NCBI GenBank assembly: GCA_025056215.1 | Contig: JANWWC010000005.1 | Span: 1 to 64,000, forward strand | Origin: Cytophagales bacterium | GTDB lineage: Bacteria > Bacteroidota > Bacteroidia > Cytophagales > Flammeovirgaceae | Direction of reading: 5' to 3' | Length of the DNA stretch: 64,000 nt | In this document: in pieces, positions 27,534 through 37,148 of the stretch | Numbering within the stretch: position 1 is the stretch's first letter | How the letters are laid out: the number at the start of each line of letters is the position of its first letter | Notes under the pieces: generated by a model | The model's input: the letters and a program-made list of their open reading frames with translations, nothing else | Databases searched by the model: none | Told to the model about the DNA's origin: nothing | Position numbers and translations under genes: made by a program

Positions 27534-28346
27534 ATGTCTTCTAAGGAAATTCGCAAAATCACTACGCACCAACTTCAGGAAATGAAGAAGCGCCGTGAAA
27601 AGATTTCGATGCTCACAGCATACGATTATTCGATGGCAAAAATACTCGATGAAGCAGGCATTGATGTAGTTTTAGTAGGCGATTCAGCTTCAAACGTGAT
27701 GGCAGGCAACGAGACTACCCTTCCTATTACGCTCGATAATATGATTTATCACGCTTCTTCAGTAGTAAAAGCAGTGAAACGCGCAATGGTAGTAGTAGAT
27801 ATTCCATTTGGATACTATCAAGGAAATTCTGAGGAGGCGCTTCGTTCAGCAATTCGCATTATGAAAGAAACCGGCGGGCATGCTGTCAAAATGGAAGGAG
27901 GTGTAGAGATTCACGAATCAGTTAGGCGCATCGTGAACGCGGGAATCCCTGTGATGGGGCATTTAGGACTTACTCCTCAGTCGATTTATAAATTTGGAAC
28001 TTATTCTGTGAGAGCCAAAGGAGAAGCAGAGGCGCGCAAACTTGTTGCTGATGCTCTTCTTCTGCAAGAGTCGGGCTGTTTTGCTATTGTGTTAGAAAAA
28101 ATACCTGCACGTTTGGCAGCAGAAGTTACTTCTAAACTTGAAATTCCTGTAATTGGAATTGGAGCAGGTGTAGAAGTGGACGGACAAGTACTGGTTACAC
28201 ATGATATGCTCGGTATCAGTACGCAATTTCAGCCCAGATTTTTGCGCAGGTATGCCGAATTAGGGAAATTGATAAAATTAGCAGTAGAAAATTATATTAA
28301 AGATGTTAAAGAAATGAACTTTCCTAATCACTCTGAGAGTTATTAA
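27534..28346 (+). CDS. panB: 3-methyl-2-oxobutanoate hydroxymethyltransferase
   Basis: A 270-residue enzyme of pantothenate (coenzyme A) synthesis; it transfers a hydroxymethyl group from methylene-THF to alpha-ketoisovalerate. Conserved blocks are [52 protein letters not shown] and [16 protein letters not shown], including the Mg-binding Asp residues. The ATG at 27534 is preferred over an in-frame TTG nine bases earlier, which would lie almost at the transcription start. Other pan genes are not in the window. The gene stands alone with its own promoter. Confidence 0.97.
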   Translation: MSSKEIRKITTHQLQEMKKRREKISMLTAYDYSMAKILDEAGIDVVLVGDSASNVMAGNETTLPITLDNMIYHASSVVKAVKRAMVVVDIPFGYYQGNSEEALRSAIRIMKETGGHAVKMEGGVEIHESVRRIVNAGIPVMGHLGLTPQSIYKFGTYSVRAKGEAEARKLVADALLLQESGCFAIVLEKIPARLAAEVTSKLEIPVIGIGAGVEVDGQVLVTHDMLGISTQFQPRFLRRYAELGKLIKLAVENYIKDVKEMNFPNHSESY

Positions 28347-28392
28347 ATTATAAAAATTTAAGCATATTAAATATAAAAATTTAAAGTAGTGT

Positions 28393-28719
28393 ATGAAAAG
28401 CGTTTTTCTTACAGGATTTTTGAGCGCACTCTTATTAGGATGTACTCCTAAGGGTGATGCAGAGGTAGTTATTAAAACATCTGCTGTTTGCGATATGTGC
28501 AAAAATACCATTGAAAAAAAATTAAAGGATGTAGAAGGGATTGCCTCGGCAAATCTTAATGTGGATACAAAGGAGATTACAGTAAGTTATTTTTCTGCAA
28601 AAACGTCTCCAGAAAAAATAAGGAAAGCCATAGCAGAAGTAGGCTACGACGCAGATGATGTGAAAGCTGTTCCTGAGGCATACGAAAAACTGGAAGAATG
28701 TTGTAAAAAAGAAAAGTAA
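28393..28719 (+). CDS. Heavy-metal-associated (HMA) domain lipoprotein
   Basis: A 108-residue protein. The lipobox SALLLGC puts a lipid anchor at Cys17. The mature part is a single HMA fold, with the metal-binding CxxC in VCDMCKNTIEKKL and the usual VEGIASANLNVDTKEITVSY strand-helix pattern. Two more cysteines (ECC) sit at the C-terminus. It likely binds copper or another soft metal in the periplasm. No P-type ATPase or metal regulator is adjacent; panB and purQ flank it. Confidence 0.88.
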   Translation: MKSVFLTGFLSALLLGCTPKGDAEVVIKTSAVCDMCKNTIEKKLKDVEGIASANLNVDTKEITVSYFSAKTSPEKIRKAIAEVGYDADDVKAVPEAYEKLEECCKKEK

Positions 28720-28783
28720 ACGTTCTCATTTTTTGAAATACTTCTTTAACTTGCCAAAGTGTGGTAGTGTAAAGTTTTTTTCA

Positions 28784-29470
28784 ATGAAGTTTGGTGTAGT
28801 TGTTTTCCCTGGCTCTAACTGCGACGATGATATGGTTTGGGCAATTGGCGAAGTGCTCAAACAGCCTGTTGTAAAGTTGTGGCACAAAGAGTCTGACTTG
28901 CAGGGATGTGACTTTATTGTATTGCCTGGTGGTTTTTCATATGGGGATTATTTGAGATGTGGAGCCATCGCGCGCTTTTCTCCTATCATGAACGAAATTA
29001 TTCGATTTGCTAAGAAGGGAGGCTATGTGTGGGGAATATGTAACGGCTTTCAGATTCTTACAGAATCTGGTTTGTTACCAGGAGCCTTGTTGTTGAATAC
29101 TAATCAAAAGTATATTTGTAAAAATGTGTACATCAAGCCTGCAACTACTCGCACTCTCCTTACTCAAAAATTGTCTCCTTATCGCCCTCTTAAAATTCCG
29201 ATTGCTCATGGAGAAGGAAGATATTATGCTCCTATCGATACGCTCAAAGAATTGCAAGATAATGATCAAATCTTATTTCAATACTGCAACCCATATGGGC
29301 AAGTTATCGAAGAAGCGAACCCAAATGGTTCGATGCTTAACATTGCTGGAATTTGCAATGAGTCCCGCAATGTTTTTGGTATGATGCCGCATCCTGAGCG
29401 CGCTGCTCACAAAATCTTAGGAAATACTGATGGCGCTAAAGTGATGGAATCTTTATTAGCTGGAATTTGA
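28784..29470 (+). CDS. purQ: Phosphoribosylformylglycinamidine synthase, glutaminase subunit
   Basis: A 228-residue class I glutamine amidotransferase of purine synthesis. It supplies ammonia to PurL for conversion of FGAR to [21 protein letters not shown] at the N-terminus, the nucleophile [19 protein letters not shown] and MPHPERAAH (catalytic His and Glu) are all present. The start at 28784 gives the canonical N-terminus; the frame extends 17 codons further upstream without conservation. purS and purL are not in the window. Confidence 0.96.
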   Translation: MKFGVVVFPGSNCDDDMVWAIGEVLKQPVVKLWHKESDLQGCDFIVLPGGFSYGDYLRCGAIARFSPIMNEIIRFAKKGGYVWGICNGFQILTESGLLPGALLLNTNQKYICKNVYIKPATTRTLLTQKLSPYRPLKIPIAHGEGRYYAPIDTLKELQDNDQILFQYCNPYGQVIEEANPNGSMLNIAGICNESRNVFGMMPHPERAAHKILGNTDGAKVMESLLAGI

Positions 29471-29601
29471 AATATATGAATAAAAATTACGTGTGTGAGT
29501 AAAAAAAGGAGAATAGTTTAATTGAAATTCAATTCCTACGTTTTTTGCAATCGTATTTTTTTGTGGAGCATTTGTAAATATGCCGTTTAAAATTAAATCT
29601 T

Positions 29602-32424
29602 ATGAAAGATGTTTCTCTGAAAAATAAATCAATTCTAATGTTTGTGCTCGCTGCAATTTGGGTTACAGCAAACATTGGAGTCATTTTTTTAGGAATTTAT
29701 ACTTTCACAGATACGGAAAATAGGCTTTGGCTTGTTAGAAAGCTCCACACAAATCTTTATCATATCGAGTTGCATCTTCAAAATATGGATGCAGATAAAC
29801 AAAAGCATCTTTCAGCGATTAGACAACTATCTGACGAAGTTCAAAAATCTATTAAAATTTTGAAACTAGGAGGTTATTATCAAGAGCAACAAAAGGTATT
29901 GCCTTGTCCTAAAGAATTGTTGCATTATGTAATTGAAATAGACGCTGATTTAGAAAAGCAGTACTCTTTGTGGGAAAAAATGATGCAGTATGGATTTACT
30001 TCTGACACAACTGCAGCAAGTAAGTTTGTTGAGTCAGTTTCTTTAGCAAAGACAAAGATTGATAACACTCTTCAAACATTCGATTTATTGACAGAAGTTG
30101 TAGAAAAAGACTATCAAAAAAGACGCTATCAGCACGATCAATTTATAGTTATTTTGTTAATTATTAACCTTGTTTCAATTTTAATAGCGGGAATTGTATT
30201 TTACCAGAATATCATTCGTCCGCTTAGAAAGGTTGCGTATCGGGTTGCTTCTTACGTAGAGTATCCAACTCAGGAACGATTTATAGAAGGGCAAGTCTCT
30301 GACGACGAGATAGGTCAACTTGCCAAAGCGTTCAATACTTTAACAGAGTGGCTTTGGCTCAGTATTCAGAACTTAGAAAAAATACGCCAAGGCTCTGGAG
30401 AGCTTTTATCTAATGAAAGTTTTGCAAAACATCCGTTAGAAGCGCGCCTAAAAGAAACGCTTGTTGCTTTTTCTTCTTTGCGACAAAGCGAATTTGAGCA
30501 CAATTGGCAAATGGAAGGAACCACAAGTCTTACGGATGTGCTTGATAATCATGGCGGAAATCTTTCAGAATTTTGTCGAGCAGTGTTGCAATTTTTGGTA
30601 AAATATACCTCTGCTACTTGTGGAGTCTTTTTTATTTTAGAGAATGTTGAAAAGGTTGAACATGCTACTTTTTTAGGAGTGGATTCCGACTCATATAACC
30701 TAACAGAAAAGGGAATTATTCTCAGAGCAATTCAAGAAAAGAAACCTATTGTAGTCAATGGATATGAAAATAACTTAAAGATTTCTACAGGTACTTCCTT
30801 GTTTACTCCTATCTCGCTTGTGGTGGTGCCTCTTTTTTCTGCATCTCACACTACTTTACAAGGAATTTTAGAGATAGCTTACGATGCTCCTTTGCCTCCT
30901 TATAAGGTCCAGTTTTTTGCAAATGTTTCTGATAATATTGCATCTTCTATTGCAGAGGTGAAGTACACGCGCAAAATGGGAGAGATGTTGCAACAAACTC
31001 AAGACCTTATGCACGATTTGCAGATGAGCGAAGAAGAGCTTCGTCAAAATATGGAGGAACTTCTGGCAAGTCAAGAAGAAATTCGCCGACAGATGCAACG
31101 CGCCGAAACGCTCAAAAATGAACTTGCTGCGCGTATTTCAGTATTAGACGAAACTGCTATCATGTCCGAATCAGATTTGTACGGAAACATTACTTATGTC
31201 AATAAAAAACTTTTAGAAATTACAGGATACACAGAAGAAGAAGTTCTTGGAAAGCCTCATAAGATTTTGCGACATCCCGATACTCCCTCAGAAGTATTTC
31301 GCGAGATGTGGGCTACTATTAAAAGTGGAAAGCTATTCCGCGCAATTATTAAAAATCGGAAAAAAGACGGTTCTCCTTATTGGGTTAATGCTGTAGTAAC
31401 TCCCATTTTTGACGCTGACGGAAAAATTGCCAAGTATATTAGCATTCGTTTTGACATTACGGAGCAAATTCAGCAAAATGAAAAAATTCAAGCGTTGCTT
31501 AATGAAACATCATACCAAAACAAACTTCTTCTTCAAAAAGAAGAAGAACTCACAAAATCTTATGCAGAGTTGAAGCGTTCTAAAGAATTACTCGACGAAT
31601 ACAATGCTTCTTTGGAAAGAAAAGTTCAAGAACGTACCGCCGAAGTGATTGCTCAGAAAGAAAGCATTGAAAGCAGCATTCGATATGCTAAGCGTATTCA
31701 GTACGCGATGTTGCCTTTGATTGATGAGATTCAAAAACATTTACCTGAGTCTTTTGTGTTGTACAAACCCAAGGATGTAGTTTCGGGAGATTTTTATTGG
31801 TTTGCCCAAGAAAACGGAAAAATTTTTATTGCTGCAGCCGATTGTACAGGGCATGGAGTGCCCGGCGGATTTATGAGTATGATTGGAATGAGCAAGCTCA
31901 ATCAAATCGTAAAAGAAAATCATATCTTTCAGGCTAATAAGATTTTAGACAAACTACATGAAGAAATTTTTGCAGCTCTCAATCGACAGACTAATACACA
32001 AGTAAAAGATGGAATGGATATTAGCCTTTGTGTGATTGATAAACAACGCCGTTCCATAGAATTTTCAGGCGCGCATCAATCGTTGTTGTATTTTGATGAA
32101 AATAACGTACTCCAACTCATCAAAGGAGATAGAAACGGAATAGGAGGAAATTATCATCTGACAGACAATCATTTTACTTTGTACCAAATTCCATATCCTA
32201 CCCTTCCAACAGAATTTTATATTTTTTCCGACGGTATTACTGACCAGTTTGGAGGTCCAGAGAATAGAAAATATGGCATGAAGAATCTATCCAAACTTCT
32301 TCAAGAAATTCATACTGAAGAAATGAATTTACAACATTATCACATTAGCACCGTTTTGACGCATTGGCAAGGAGAAAACAAACAAACAGATGATATGCTT
32401 ATGATTGGCTTTCGACTCCCTTAA
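29602..32424 (+). CDS. HAMP-GAF-PAS sensor with SpoIIE-type PP2C phosphatase domain
   Basis: A 940-residue inner-membrane signalling protein. TM1 is ~13-35, a periplasmic helical domain spans ~36-180 and TM2 is ~183-203. HAMP (~205-265), GAF (~310-460) and a coiled coil follow. PAS (~520-625, NITYVNKKLLEITGYTEEEV) precedes a second coiled coil. The SpoIIE/PP2C serine phosphatase occupies ~715-940, with VVSGDFYWF and AADCTGHGVPGGFMSMIG holding the metal-binding aspartates. Such enzymes dephosphorylate anti-anti-sigma or SiaC-like proteins; a SiaC-like protein is encoded 1.7 kb away at 34141. Its 3' end overlaps the convergent glycosyltransferase gene by 26 nt. Confidence 0.92.
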   Translation: MKDVSLKNKSILMFVLAAIWVTANIGVIFLGIYTFTDTENRLWLVRKLHTNLYHIELHLQNMDADKQKHLSAIRQLSDEVQKSIKILKLGGYYQEQQKVLPCPKELLHYVIEIDADLEKQYSLWEKMMQYGFTSDTTAASKFVESVSLAKTKIDNTLQTFDLLTEVVEKDYQKRRYQHDQFIVILLIINLVSILIAGIVFYQNIIRPLRKVAYRVASYVEYPTQERFIEGQVSDDEIGQLAKAFNTLTEWLWLSIQNLEKIRQGSGELLSNESFAKHPLEARLKETLVAFSSLRQSEFEHNWQMEGTTSLTDVLDNHGGNLSEFCRAVLQFLVKYTSATCGVFFILENVEKVEHATFLGVDSDSYNLTEKGIILRAIQEKKPIVVNGYENNLKISTGTSLFTPISLVVVPLFSASHTTLQGILEIAYDAPLPPYKVQFFANVSDNIASSIAEVKYTRKMGEMLQQTQDLMHDLQMSEEELRQNMEELLASQEEIRRQMQRAETLKNELAARISVLDETAIMSESDLYGNITYVNKKLLEITGYTEEEVLGKPHKILRHPDTPSEVFREMWATIKSGKLFRAIIKNRKKDGSPYWVNAVVTPIFDADGKIAKYISIRFDITEQIQQNEKIQALLNETSYQNKLLLQKEEELTKSYAELKRSKELLDEYNASLERKVQERTAEVIAQKESIESSIRYAKRIQYAMLPLIDEIQKHLPESFVLYKPKDVVSGDFYWFAQENGKIFIAAADCTGHGVPGGFMSMIGMSKLNQIVKENHIFQANKILDKLHEEIFAALNRQTNTQVKDGMDISLCVIDKQRRSIEFSGAHQSLLYFDENNVLQLIKGDRNGIGGNYHLTDNHFTLYQIPYPTLPTEFYIFSDGITDQFGGPENRKYGMKNLSKLLQEIHTEEMNLQHYHISTVLTHWQGENKQTDDMLMIGFRLP

Positions 32425-33751
32425 AATGAATTGATTGAAACCATTGTATGCTGATGGTTATTAAAGTATAGCCGTACAAAAGAGATAACACGAGAAGCGG
32501 AACGGGTGTTGTTTGAAATAAATAAGGTTGGTAGCTCATGAAGGAGCAAAAAATCAGAAGAGTTCCTCTATACCAGTAAGTGGGAAACAAAAATATATAT
32601 ATGACAGATAGAACGTCTACTCCAAAAAAATAGCGTTCATGCATTTGTGGAAGTAAATAAGGAATCCAACCTAAAGAAAGCATCACCAAAACAAACCTTT
32701 CTTGAGGAGTAAGACGAGGACGATAAGCAAGAAAATAAAGAATCATTGATAGGATAATAAAAATGACTAATAAAATTCCAGCGTATTTAAACATTGTAGT
32801 AGGAGCATGAGAGACAATTTGGTAAATACTAGGAGCATTTAAAGAGAGAGGATGTGAGCGCCCAATTTGTCGTATGTAGATGAGCGCCATATCTATCCAA
32901 GAGCGCCCTAATAACCAAGCGGGAAGGCATGTTAAGAACCATAATCCCGCAAAGATGCTTAAATGGCGTTTGCGAATAAAGCCTAAGCAATAGCCATACA
33001 ACAATGGAAGGGCAAAAAAAACCGCTTGCAGCTTAAACAGAAAAGCCCACGTAAAAAAAAACACAATTTGAGAGCCTGAAGAAGGTTGTTTAATAAAAAA
33101 ATAAGTAGCCCAAAGTAAAAAAAACACATACATCATGTCGCACTGAGCCCATAAAGCGCCGTTCAAAAGGACTGTAGGACAAAACAAAATTGCGATTCCT
33201 GCTATTACAGGGCGTAGAGAAGAGTTTTGAAAAAACAAACGCACTATTTTATAAACAACATAAGCACTTGCATAATCGAACAGCACAGAAACGAGTTTGA
33301 TTGCATACAAGTCTCGAAACGGAAGATAAGTAAGCAAGGCGATAATATACAAATACAATACGTTATAATCCGAAAAGTTTCCTTTAGAAAGTGCTTGAAA
33401 GCCTCCATTTTTTTGGATGAAGTCGAACCACATCGATAAGGCATTGCAATAATCATCTGATTCAAAAGGAAAGAAAACAATTCTAATTAGAAAACTAATA
33501 AGCAAAGCAAATATCATCCATATTTTCAAATGAGCATCTTTGCTGAAGAAATGTTGGAAGCGTATCCACCAGTCTATCCACAAATAAGCAGAAAATCCGA
33601 ATGCTACTGCAATCAAATAAGGATTGAGACTTCCGTATTTGGCGTACTTAGCAGCAAAAACAGATAGCGGAATGTTGAAAGGAAGTAAGAAAAGCAGTAA
33701 AAGAGGTAGCGAATTTAGTAAAAGAGCGCTCCAAAGTTGTGCTGATTTCAT
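32399..33751 (-). CDS. GT-C type membrane glycosyltransferase
   Basis: A 450-residue polytopic membrane protein with about ten to twelve hydrophobic segments. It fits the polyprenyl-phosphate-dependent mannosyl/arabinosyl transferases (GT39/GT87-like). The acidic FPFESDDYCNALSMWFDF after the second or third helix is in the position of the catalytic Asp motif of GT-C enzymes. FSDYNVLYLYIIALLTYLPF and ALWAQCDMMYVFFLLWATY are also typical. It would act on the outer face of the inner membrane. No linked polysaccharide gene is adjacent. The 3' end overlaps the phosphatase gene. Confidence 0.75.
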   Translation of the reverse strand: MKSAQLWSALLLNSLPLLLLFLLPFNIPLSVFAAKYAKYGSLNPYLIAVAFGFSAYLWIDWWIRFQHFFSKDAHLKIWMIFALLISFLIRIVFFPFESDDYCNALSMWFDFIQKNGGFQALSKGNFSDYNVLYLYIIALLTYLPFRDLYAIKLVSVLFDYASAYVVYKIVRLFFQNSSLRPVIAGIAILFCPTVLLNGALWAQCDMMYVFFLLWATYFFIKQPSSGSQIVFFFTWAFLFKLQAVFFALPLLYGYCLGFIRKRHLSIFAGLWFLTCLPAWLLGRSWIDMALIYIRQIGRSHPLSLNAPSIYQIVSHAPTTMFKYAGILLVIFIILSMILYFLAYRPRLTPQERFVLVMLSLGWIPYLLPQMHERYFFGVDVLSVIYIFLFPTYWYRGTLLIFCSFMSYQPYLFQTTPVPLLVLSLLYGYTLITISIQWFQSIHFKGVESQS

Positions 33752-33972
33752 AATTTTCTTGTTAATATGTTTTCATATCGTTTACATTCAAAGTTAGAAC
33801 GCATATTCAAAAGATTTTTTTAGCTCGTCATTCTTTAGTAAAATCTTGACTTCTTTTGGAAAAATGAATAAAAGAGAATATTTTCTTTACGTAATTAAAA
33901 ATATAAGATTGCGCTTGTTTTCTTCTAATATTAGTTTAATTTTATATTAAAGTATTTTTAAACATAAAAGTT

Positions 33973-34137
33973 ATGCGTGAACCTCCTTTAAGTTTAGAAG
34001 AAATGGAAGCTCGTATCCTCATGCTAAAAGTAAAAGTGCAAAAGCACATGAAGGATGTAGAACAACTTCTTGAGAGTACTAAAAAAAAGGAAAACTATCA
34101 AACAAATTCAGACCCTAAATCGGGGGGGTTAAAATGA
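33973..34137 (+). CDS. Small protein of unknown function (54 aa)
   Basis: An ATG at 33973 opens 54 codons ending at TGA 34135-34137. The product begins MREPPLSLEEMEARI and is mostly one charged amphipathic helix with a Ser/Gly/Lys tail. There is no signal or membrane segment. An AT-rich promoter-like region precedes it, and it stops 3 nt before the convergent DUF1987 gene ends. I do not recognise it. The good codon pattern and leader-like upstream spacing favour a real gene, but it could be fortuitous. Confidence 0.5.
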   Translation: MREPPLSLEEMEARILMLKVKVQKHMKDVEQLLESTKKKENYQTNSDPKSGGLK

Positions 34138-34140
34138 ATT

Positions 34141-34536
34141 TTAATCTGCTCGGTATTCTATGAATTCCATCTTAATTTTTGTTTCGTCTTGCATATCGAT
34201 GCCTTCTTGTTTAATGTCATCATCGTCAGGAGTGGGATACATCCACACTACATTGACGTCGTATCCTTTATCTTGATAAGATTTTAAAACTCTCATCATA
34301 TCAGTTAAGCAACGCGAAGAACTCGTATTAAAGTAGGTGAGCTTGATAGTGAGTTCCAAACTTTTGTTACCATTAGCAAAATACTCGTGAATCCATCCGA
34401 TGAGTCTATCGTAAAATTCAAAAGACTCCTCCAAGTAAGATTCTCCCATGATTTTACATCTTCCTGTAGAAGCAGAGAAATGCACATAAGGCGTGAAGTA
34501 ACTATCGTGTGAACCTTCAATTAGAATATCTTTCAT
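34141..34536 (-). CDS. DUF1987 (SiaC-like) regulatory phosphoprotein
   Basis: A 131-residue protein of the DUF1987/SiaC family. In Pseudomonas, SiaC is phosphorylated by the SiaB kinase, dephosphorylated by the HAMP-PP2C protein SiaA, and controls a diguanylate cyclase. The N-terminal TPYVHFSASTGRCKIMGESYLE and the phosphosite-region KLTYFNTSSSRCLTDMM (Thr71 and three serines) are recognisable. The C-terminus is acidic. No SiaB-like kinase is adjacent, but a HAMP/PP2C phosphatase ends at 32424. It is followed upstream on the strand by tadA, 28 nt away. Confidence 0.88.
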   Translation of the reverse strand: MKDILIEGSHDSYFTPYVHFSASTGRCKIMGESYLEESFEFYDRLIGWIHEYFANGNKSLELTIKLTYFNTSSSRCLTDMMRVLKSYQDKGYDVNVVWMYPTPDDDDIKQEGIDMQDETKIKMEFIEYRAD

Positions 34537-34564
34537 AATTACATCAAATTTCGAGGTAAATTTT

Positions 34565-35014
34565 TTAATTTTCTCTCAATTCTTGAAAAAAACGAGTCAA
34601 TAAATTTGTACTTTCTGCAGCGAGCACACCACTTTTCACAATCGTTTTAGGGTGTAAGGATTTTGGAGCAATGGTTTGGTAGCCTCTTTTAAGGTCGTGA
34701 GCACCAAAAACGAGCCTCCCTAAATTTGCCCAATACATGGCTCCTGCGCACATAGGGCAAGGTTCTAATGTTACGTAAAGCGTGCAATCTGCCAAGATGC
34801 GAGAGCCTAAATAATGAGAAGCACTCGTAATCGCCAACATTTCAGCGTGCGCTGTAGCATCTTGCAATTTAATCGTTTGGTTATATCCTTTCCCTATGAT
34901 TTTATTTTGACAAACTACAAGCGCTCCTATTGGCACTTCTCCTTCTTCAAATGCTTTTTGGGCTAATTGAAGAGCTTTTTGCATAAAAAATTCATCGTCT
35001 ATAGAGAGGCTCAT
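34565..35014 (-). CDS. tadA: tRNA-specific adenosine deaminase / nucleoside deaminase
   Basis: A 149-residue cytidine-deaminase-fold enzyme. The zinc and proton-shuttle motif TAHAEMLAI (HAE) and the PCPMCAGAMYWA motif (PCxxC) form the active site. VPIGALVV and GKGYNQTI are typical of TadA, which makes inosine at the wobble base of tRNA-Arg(ACG). A related guanine-deaminase-type function cannot be excluded. The start at 35014 lies directly after the stop of the upstream thioredoxin-fold gene. A longer start at 35062 would overlap that gene and is less likely. Confidence 0.9.
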   Translation of the reverse strand: MSLSIDDEFFMQKALQLAQKAFEEGEVPIGALVVCQNKIIGKGYNQTIKLQDATAHAEMLAITSASHYLGSRILADCTLYVTLEPCPMCAGAMYWANLGRLVFGAHDLKRGYQTIAPKSLHPKTIVKSGVLAAESTNLLTRFFQELREN

Positions 35015-35015
35015 T

Positions 35016-35633
35016 TTAATTTTTAGGGCTTTTTTTGGCTTTCCATTTGATAGAACAGCCAATTGCTTTTGTAGTATGTTGCGTTACTTTTTTGTTGGCA
35101 AGTAGCTCTTCTACAGCATCTTCTACGTATTTCTTTTTCACTTGAGAAATGTTTTGACTGTTGTCATCTATAGCTCCGCTATACTCCAGTACATATTGAT
35201 TGCTTACTTTTCTTACAACAAATACATGAGGAGTTTTGGTAGCTCCGTAGCGCTTGGCTGTGTTTTGAGATTCATCGAACAAGTAGGGGAAGGTATATCC
35301 TTTTTCTTTGGCAATTTTTTGCATATTTTCGAAAGAATCTTCGGGATATGCTTCCGGATCGTTAGGATTAATAGCGATTACAGGATAGCCTTTTTCGCGA
35401 TATTTTTTATCTAATTCTATGATGCGACTCTCATACGCCTTGGAGTAAGGGCAATGGTTGCATGTAAAAATAAGGATAAATCCTTTGGCATTAGGGAAAT
35501 CTTTCATGCTGATAATTTCTCCATCCACATTCATCAAGCGAAAATCAGAAGTGTGTTCTCCGATTTTATAGCCTTGAGCATAGGTTGTAAGATAAAAAAT
35601 TAGTGCGATTTTTAAAGAGAATATTGCTTTCAT
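35016..35633 (-). CDS. Exported thioredoxin-fold (AhpC/TSA-like) protein
   Basis: A 205-residue protein with a signal peptide (MKAIFSLKIALIFYLTTYAQ). The thioredoxin-like domain has the redox motif FTCNHCPYSKAYE (CxxC) after a hydrophobic beta strand, and TKTPHVFVV supplies the cis-proline. The spacing matches thiol-disulfide or redoxin proteins that respond to peroxide or reduce periplasmic disulfides. The start at 35633 is chosen because it gives a signal peptide; nine upstream codons are not signal-like. tadA follows with one base between the genes, so they are probably co-transcribed. Confidence 0.85.
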   Translation of the reverse strand: MKAIFSLKIALIFYLTTYAQGYKIGEHTSDFRLMNVDGEIISMKDFPNAKGFILIFTCNHCPYSKAYESRIIELDKKYREKGYPVIAINPNDPEAYPEDSFENMQKIAKEKGYTFPYLFDESQNTAKRYGATKTPHVFVVRKVSNQYVLEYSGAIDDNSQNISQVKKKYVEDAVEELLANKKVTQHTTKAIGCSIKWKAKKSPKN

Positions 35634-35763
35634 TGTTAAATACAGTATTTTTAAGAACACTCTCTTTAACGAAAAAGTAGAAAAATGGTTTAAGAATTTC
35701 GTTTTGTAACATTAAAAAATCCTATAAGAGCTTTGTTTGTATTTAAGATTTCGGGGAAATTGT

Positions 35764-35771
35764 TAGATTTG
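35764..35771 (+). promoter_or_regulatory. -7 box for the Xer recombinase gene
   Basis: TAGATTTG, a perfect TAnnTTTG match, lies 17 nt before the ATG at 35789. No clear -33 element was seen at the usual distance. Confidence 0.45.
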
Positions 35772-35788
35772 GTAAAACGAATGAGATT

Positions 35789-36691
35789 ATGCTGATAGAA
35801 TGTTTTATCAATTTTTTACGTTATGAAAAAAGAGCGAGCGAGCATACGCTTTCGGCATATCAAACTGACTTAGTGCAGTTGAGTTATTTTTTAGAACAGC
35901 TTTTTCGAACTTCTTGCACAGATACTGTTGAGTGGTGGGCGAAGGTAGAACATTTTCATATTCGGCAGTGGATACTGAGTTTGAGTCAGTTACAATTAAA
36001 ATCCAGAACTATTAACCGAAAAATTACAGCTATCCAACAGTTCTTTACATATTTAGTTGAAAAAAAATTTATCAAAAGTTCACCTGCTGATAAAATTTTT
36101 TCGTTAAAAGAAGATAAAAAACTCCCTGACTTTGTCAAAATACAAGAAACAGAGCAGTGGCAGTCTAAAATACCACAACAGACGAATAGTTTTGTTGAGA
36201 TACGCAATACTCTGATTATTGAACTTTTATATGGAACAGGTATGCGACGCGCAGAATTAATTAAGCTTCAACTAGAAGATATAAATTTGAATGCTCAGTT
36301 TATCAAAGTACTCGGCAAGCGAAATAAGCAGCGCCTGATTCCTCTGCATTCAGACTTATGTAAGTTAATAGAGCAATATTTAGCAATACGACCTTTTACT
36401 GAACATCGCACACTGATTGTAACAGAAAAAGGGGAATCTGCTTATCCGATGTTAATCAATCGGGTTGTAAAACGCATGCTATCTCACACAAGTGCAGAGC
36501 GAAAAAGTCCTCATACGCTGCGTCATAGCTTTGCAACTCATTTACTCGAGAACGGAGCTAGTTTGCGTGCAATTCAAGATTTGTTAGGGCATTCTTCTTT
36601 GCAAGCTACTCAAGTCTATACCCATGTTTCGGTAGAACGTTTAAAAGAAGTGCATCGAAAGGCACATCCGAAATCTAAAAATCAAGATTAA
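35789..36691 (+). CDS. Tyrosine recombinase of the XerC/XerD type
   Basis: A 300-residue site-specific recombinase that likely resolves chromosome dimers at dif. The N-terminal SAM-like core-binding domain (~1-95) precedes the catalytic domain. The catalytic residues are visible in [13 protein letters not shown] (Arg), [15 protein letters not shown] (His-x-x-Arg), [16 protein letters not shown] (His and the nucleophilic Tyr) and the intervening Lys region [13 protein letters not shown]. Length and motif order are those of a chromosomal Xer protein rather than a phage integrase. Only one Xer gene is in the window. No dif site could be confirmed nearby. Confidence 0.93.
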   Translation: MLIECFINFLRYEKRASEHTLSAYQTDLVQLSYFLEQLFRTSCTDTVEWWAKVEHFHIRQWILSLSQLQLKSRTINRKITAIQQFFTYLVEKKFIKSSPADKIFSLKEDKKLPDFVKIQETEQWQSKIPQQTNSFVEIRNTLIIELLYGTGMRRAELIKLQLEDINLNAQFIKVLGKRNKQRLIPLHSDLCKLIEQYLAIRPFTEHRTLIVTEKGESAYPMLINRVVKRMLSHTSAERKSPHTLRHSFATHLLENGASLRAIQDLLGHSSLQATQVYTHVSVERLKEVHRKAHPKSKNQD

Positions 36692-36730
36692 ATCATATAT
36701 TTTTTGTTCCACTTTCTAAATACAACAGCC

Positions 36731-37114
36731 ATGAAACTTCAAGTAAATGCAGTTGGGTTCAAAGCAGATCAGAAACTCATCAACTTCATTCAAGAAAAAG
36801 CCGATAAGCTCAATACGTTTTATGACCGCATTCAAGGAGGTGAGCTATTTTTAAAACTCGAAAAAGGCGAGCACAGCCGAGAAAACAAAGTTGTGGAAAT
36901 ACGCCTCAACGTTCCAGGTCAGACTCTTTTTGCAAGAGAAATCAATACGTCTTTTGAAGCCGCTGCTATGGAAGCTGTTGAATCGTTAAGAAGGCAACTT
37001 CATAAGTTCAAAGAGAAACTTCAAAATAAGCACGATAAAAACTTTGACAGCGAAAAAGAAAAATTTATTCGCTCTAACGAAGAAGATATCACTTCAGAAG
37101 TGTATAATGAATAA
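36731..37114 (+). CDS. hpf: Ribosome hibernation promoting factor (HPF/RaiA family)
   Basis: A 127-residue HPF/YfiA protein that binds the small ribosomal subunit under stress or stationary conditions. MKLQVNAVGFKADQKLINFIQEKADKL, VEIRLNVPGQTLFAREI and AVESLRRQLHKFKEKL are family-typical. There is no long C-terminal dimerisation domain, so it is of the short type. The start at 36731 is used because the upstream in-frame codons are not conserved. It lies 39 nt after the Xer gene, probably in one transcript, and is followed by a strong terminator. Confidence 0.93.
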   Translation: MKLQVNAVGFKADQKLINFIQEKADKLNTFYDRIQGGELFLKLEKGEHSRENKVVEIRLNVPGQTLFAREINTSFEAAAMEAVESLRRQLHKFKEKLQNKHDKNFDSEKEKFIRSNEEDITSEVYNE

Positions 37115-37118
37115 TTGG

Positions 37119-37148
37119 AAACCCGGTTCTCTAAGACCGGGTTTTATC
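37119..37148 (+). terminator. Rho-independent terminator after hpf
   Basis: The perfect 8-bp stem AAACCCGG (37119-37126) and CCGGGTTT (37137-37144) has a 10-nt loop, with a short T-run at 37142-37145. It also covers the end of the opposing gene, so it may work in both directions. Confidence 0.8.
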
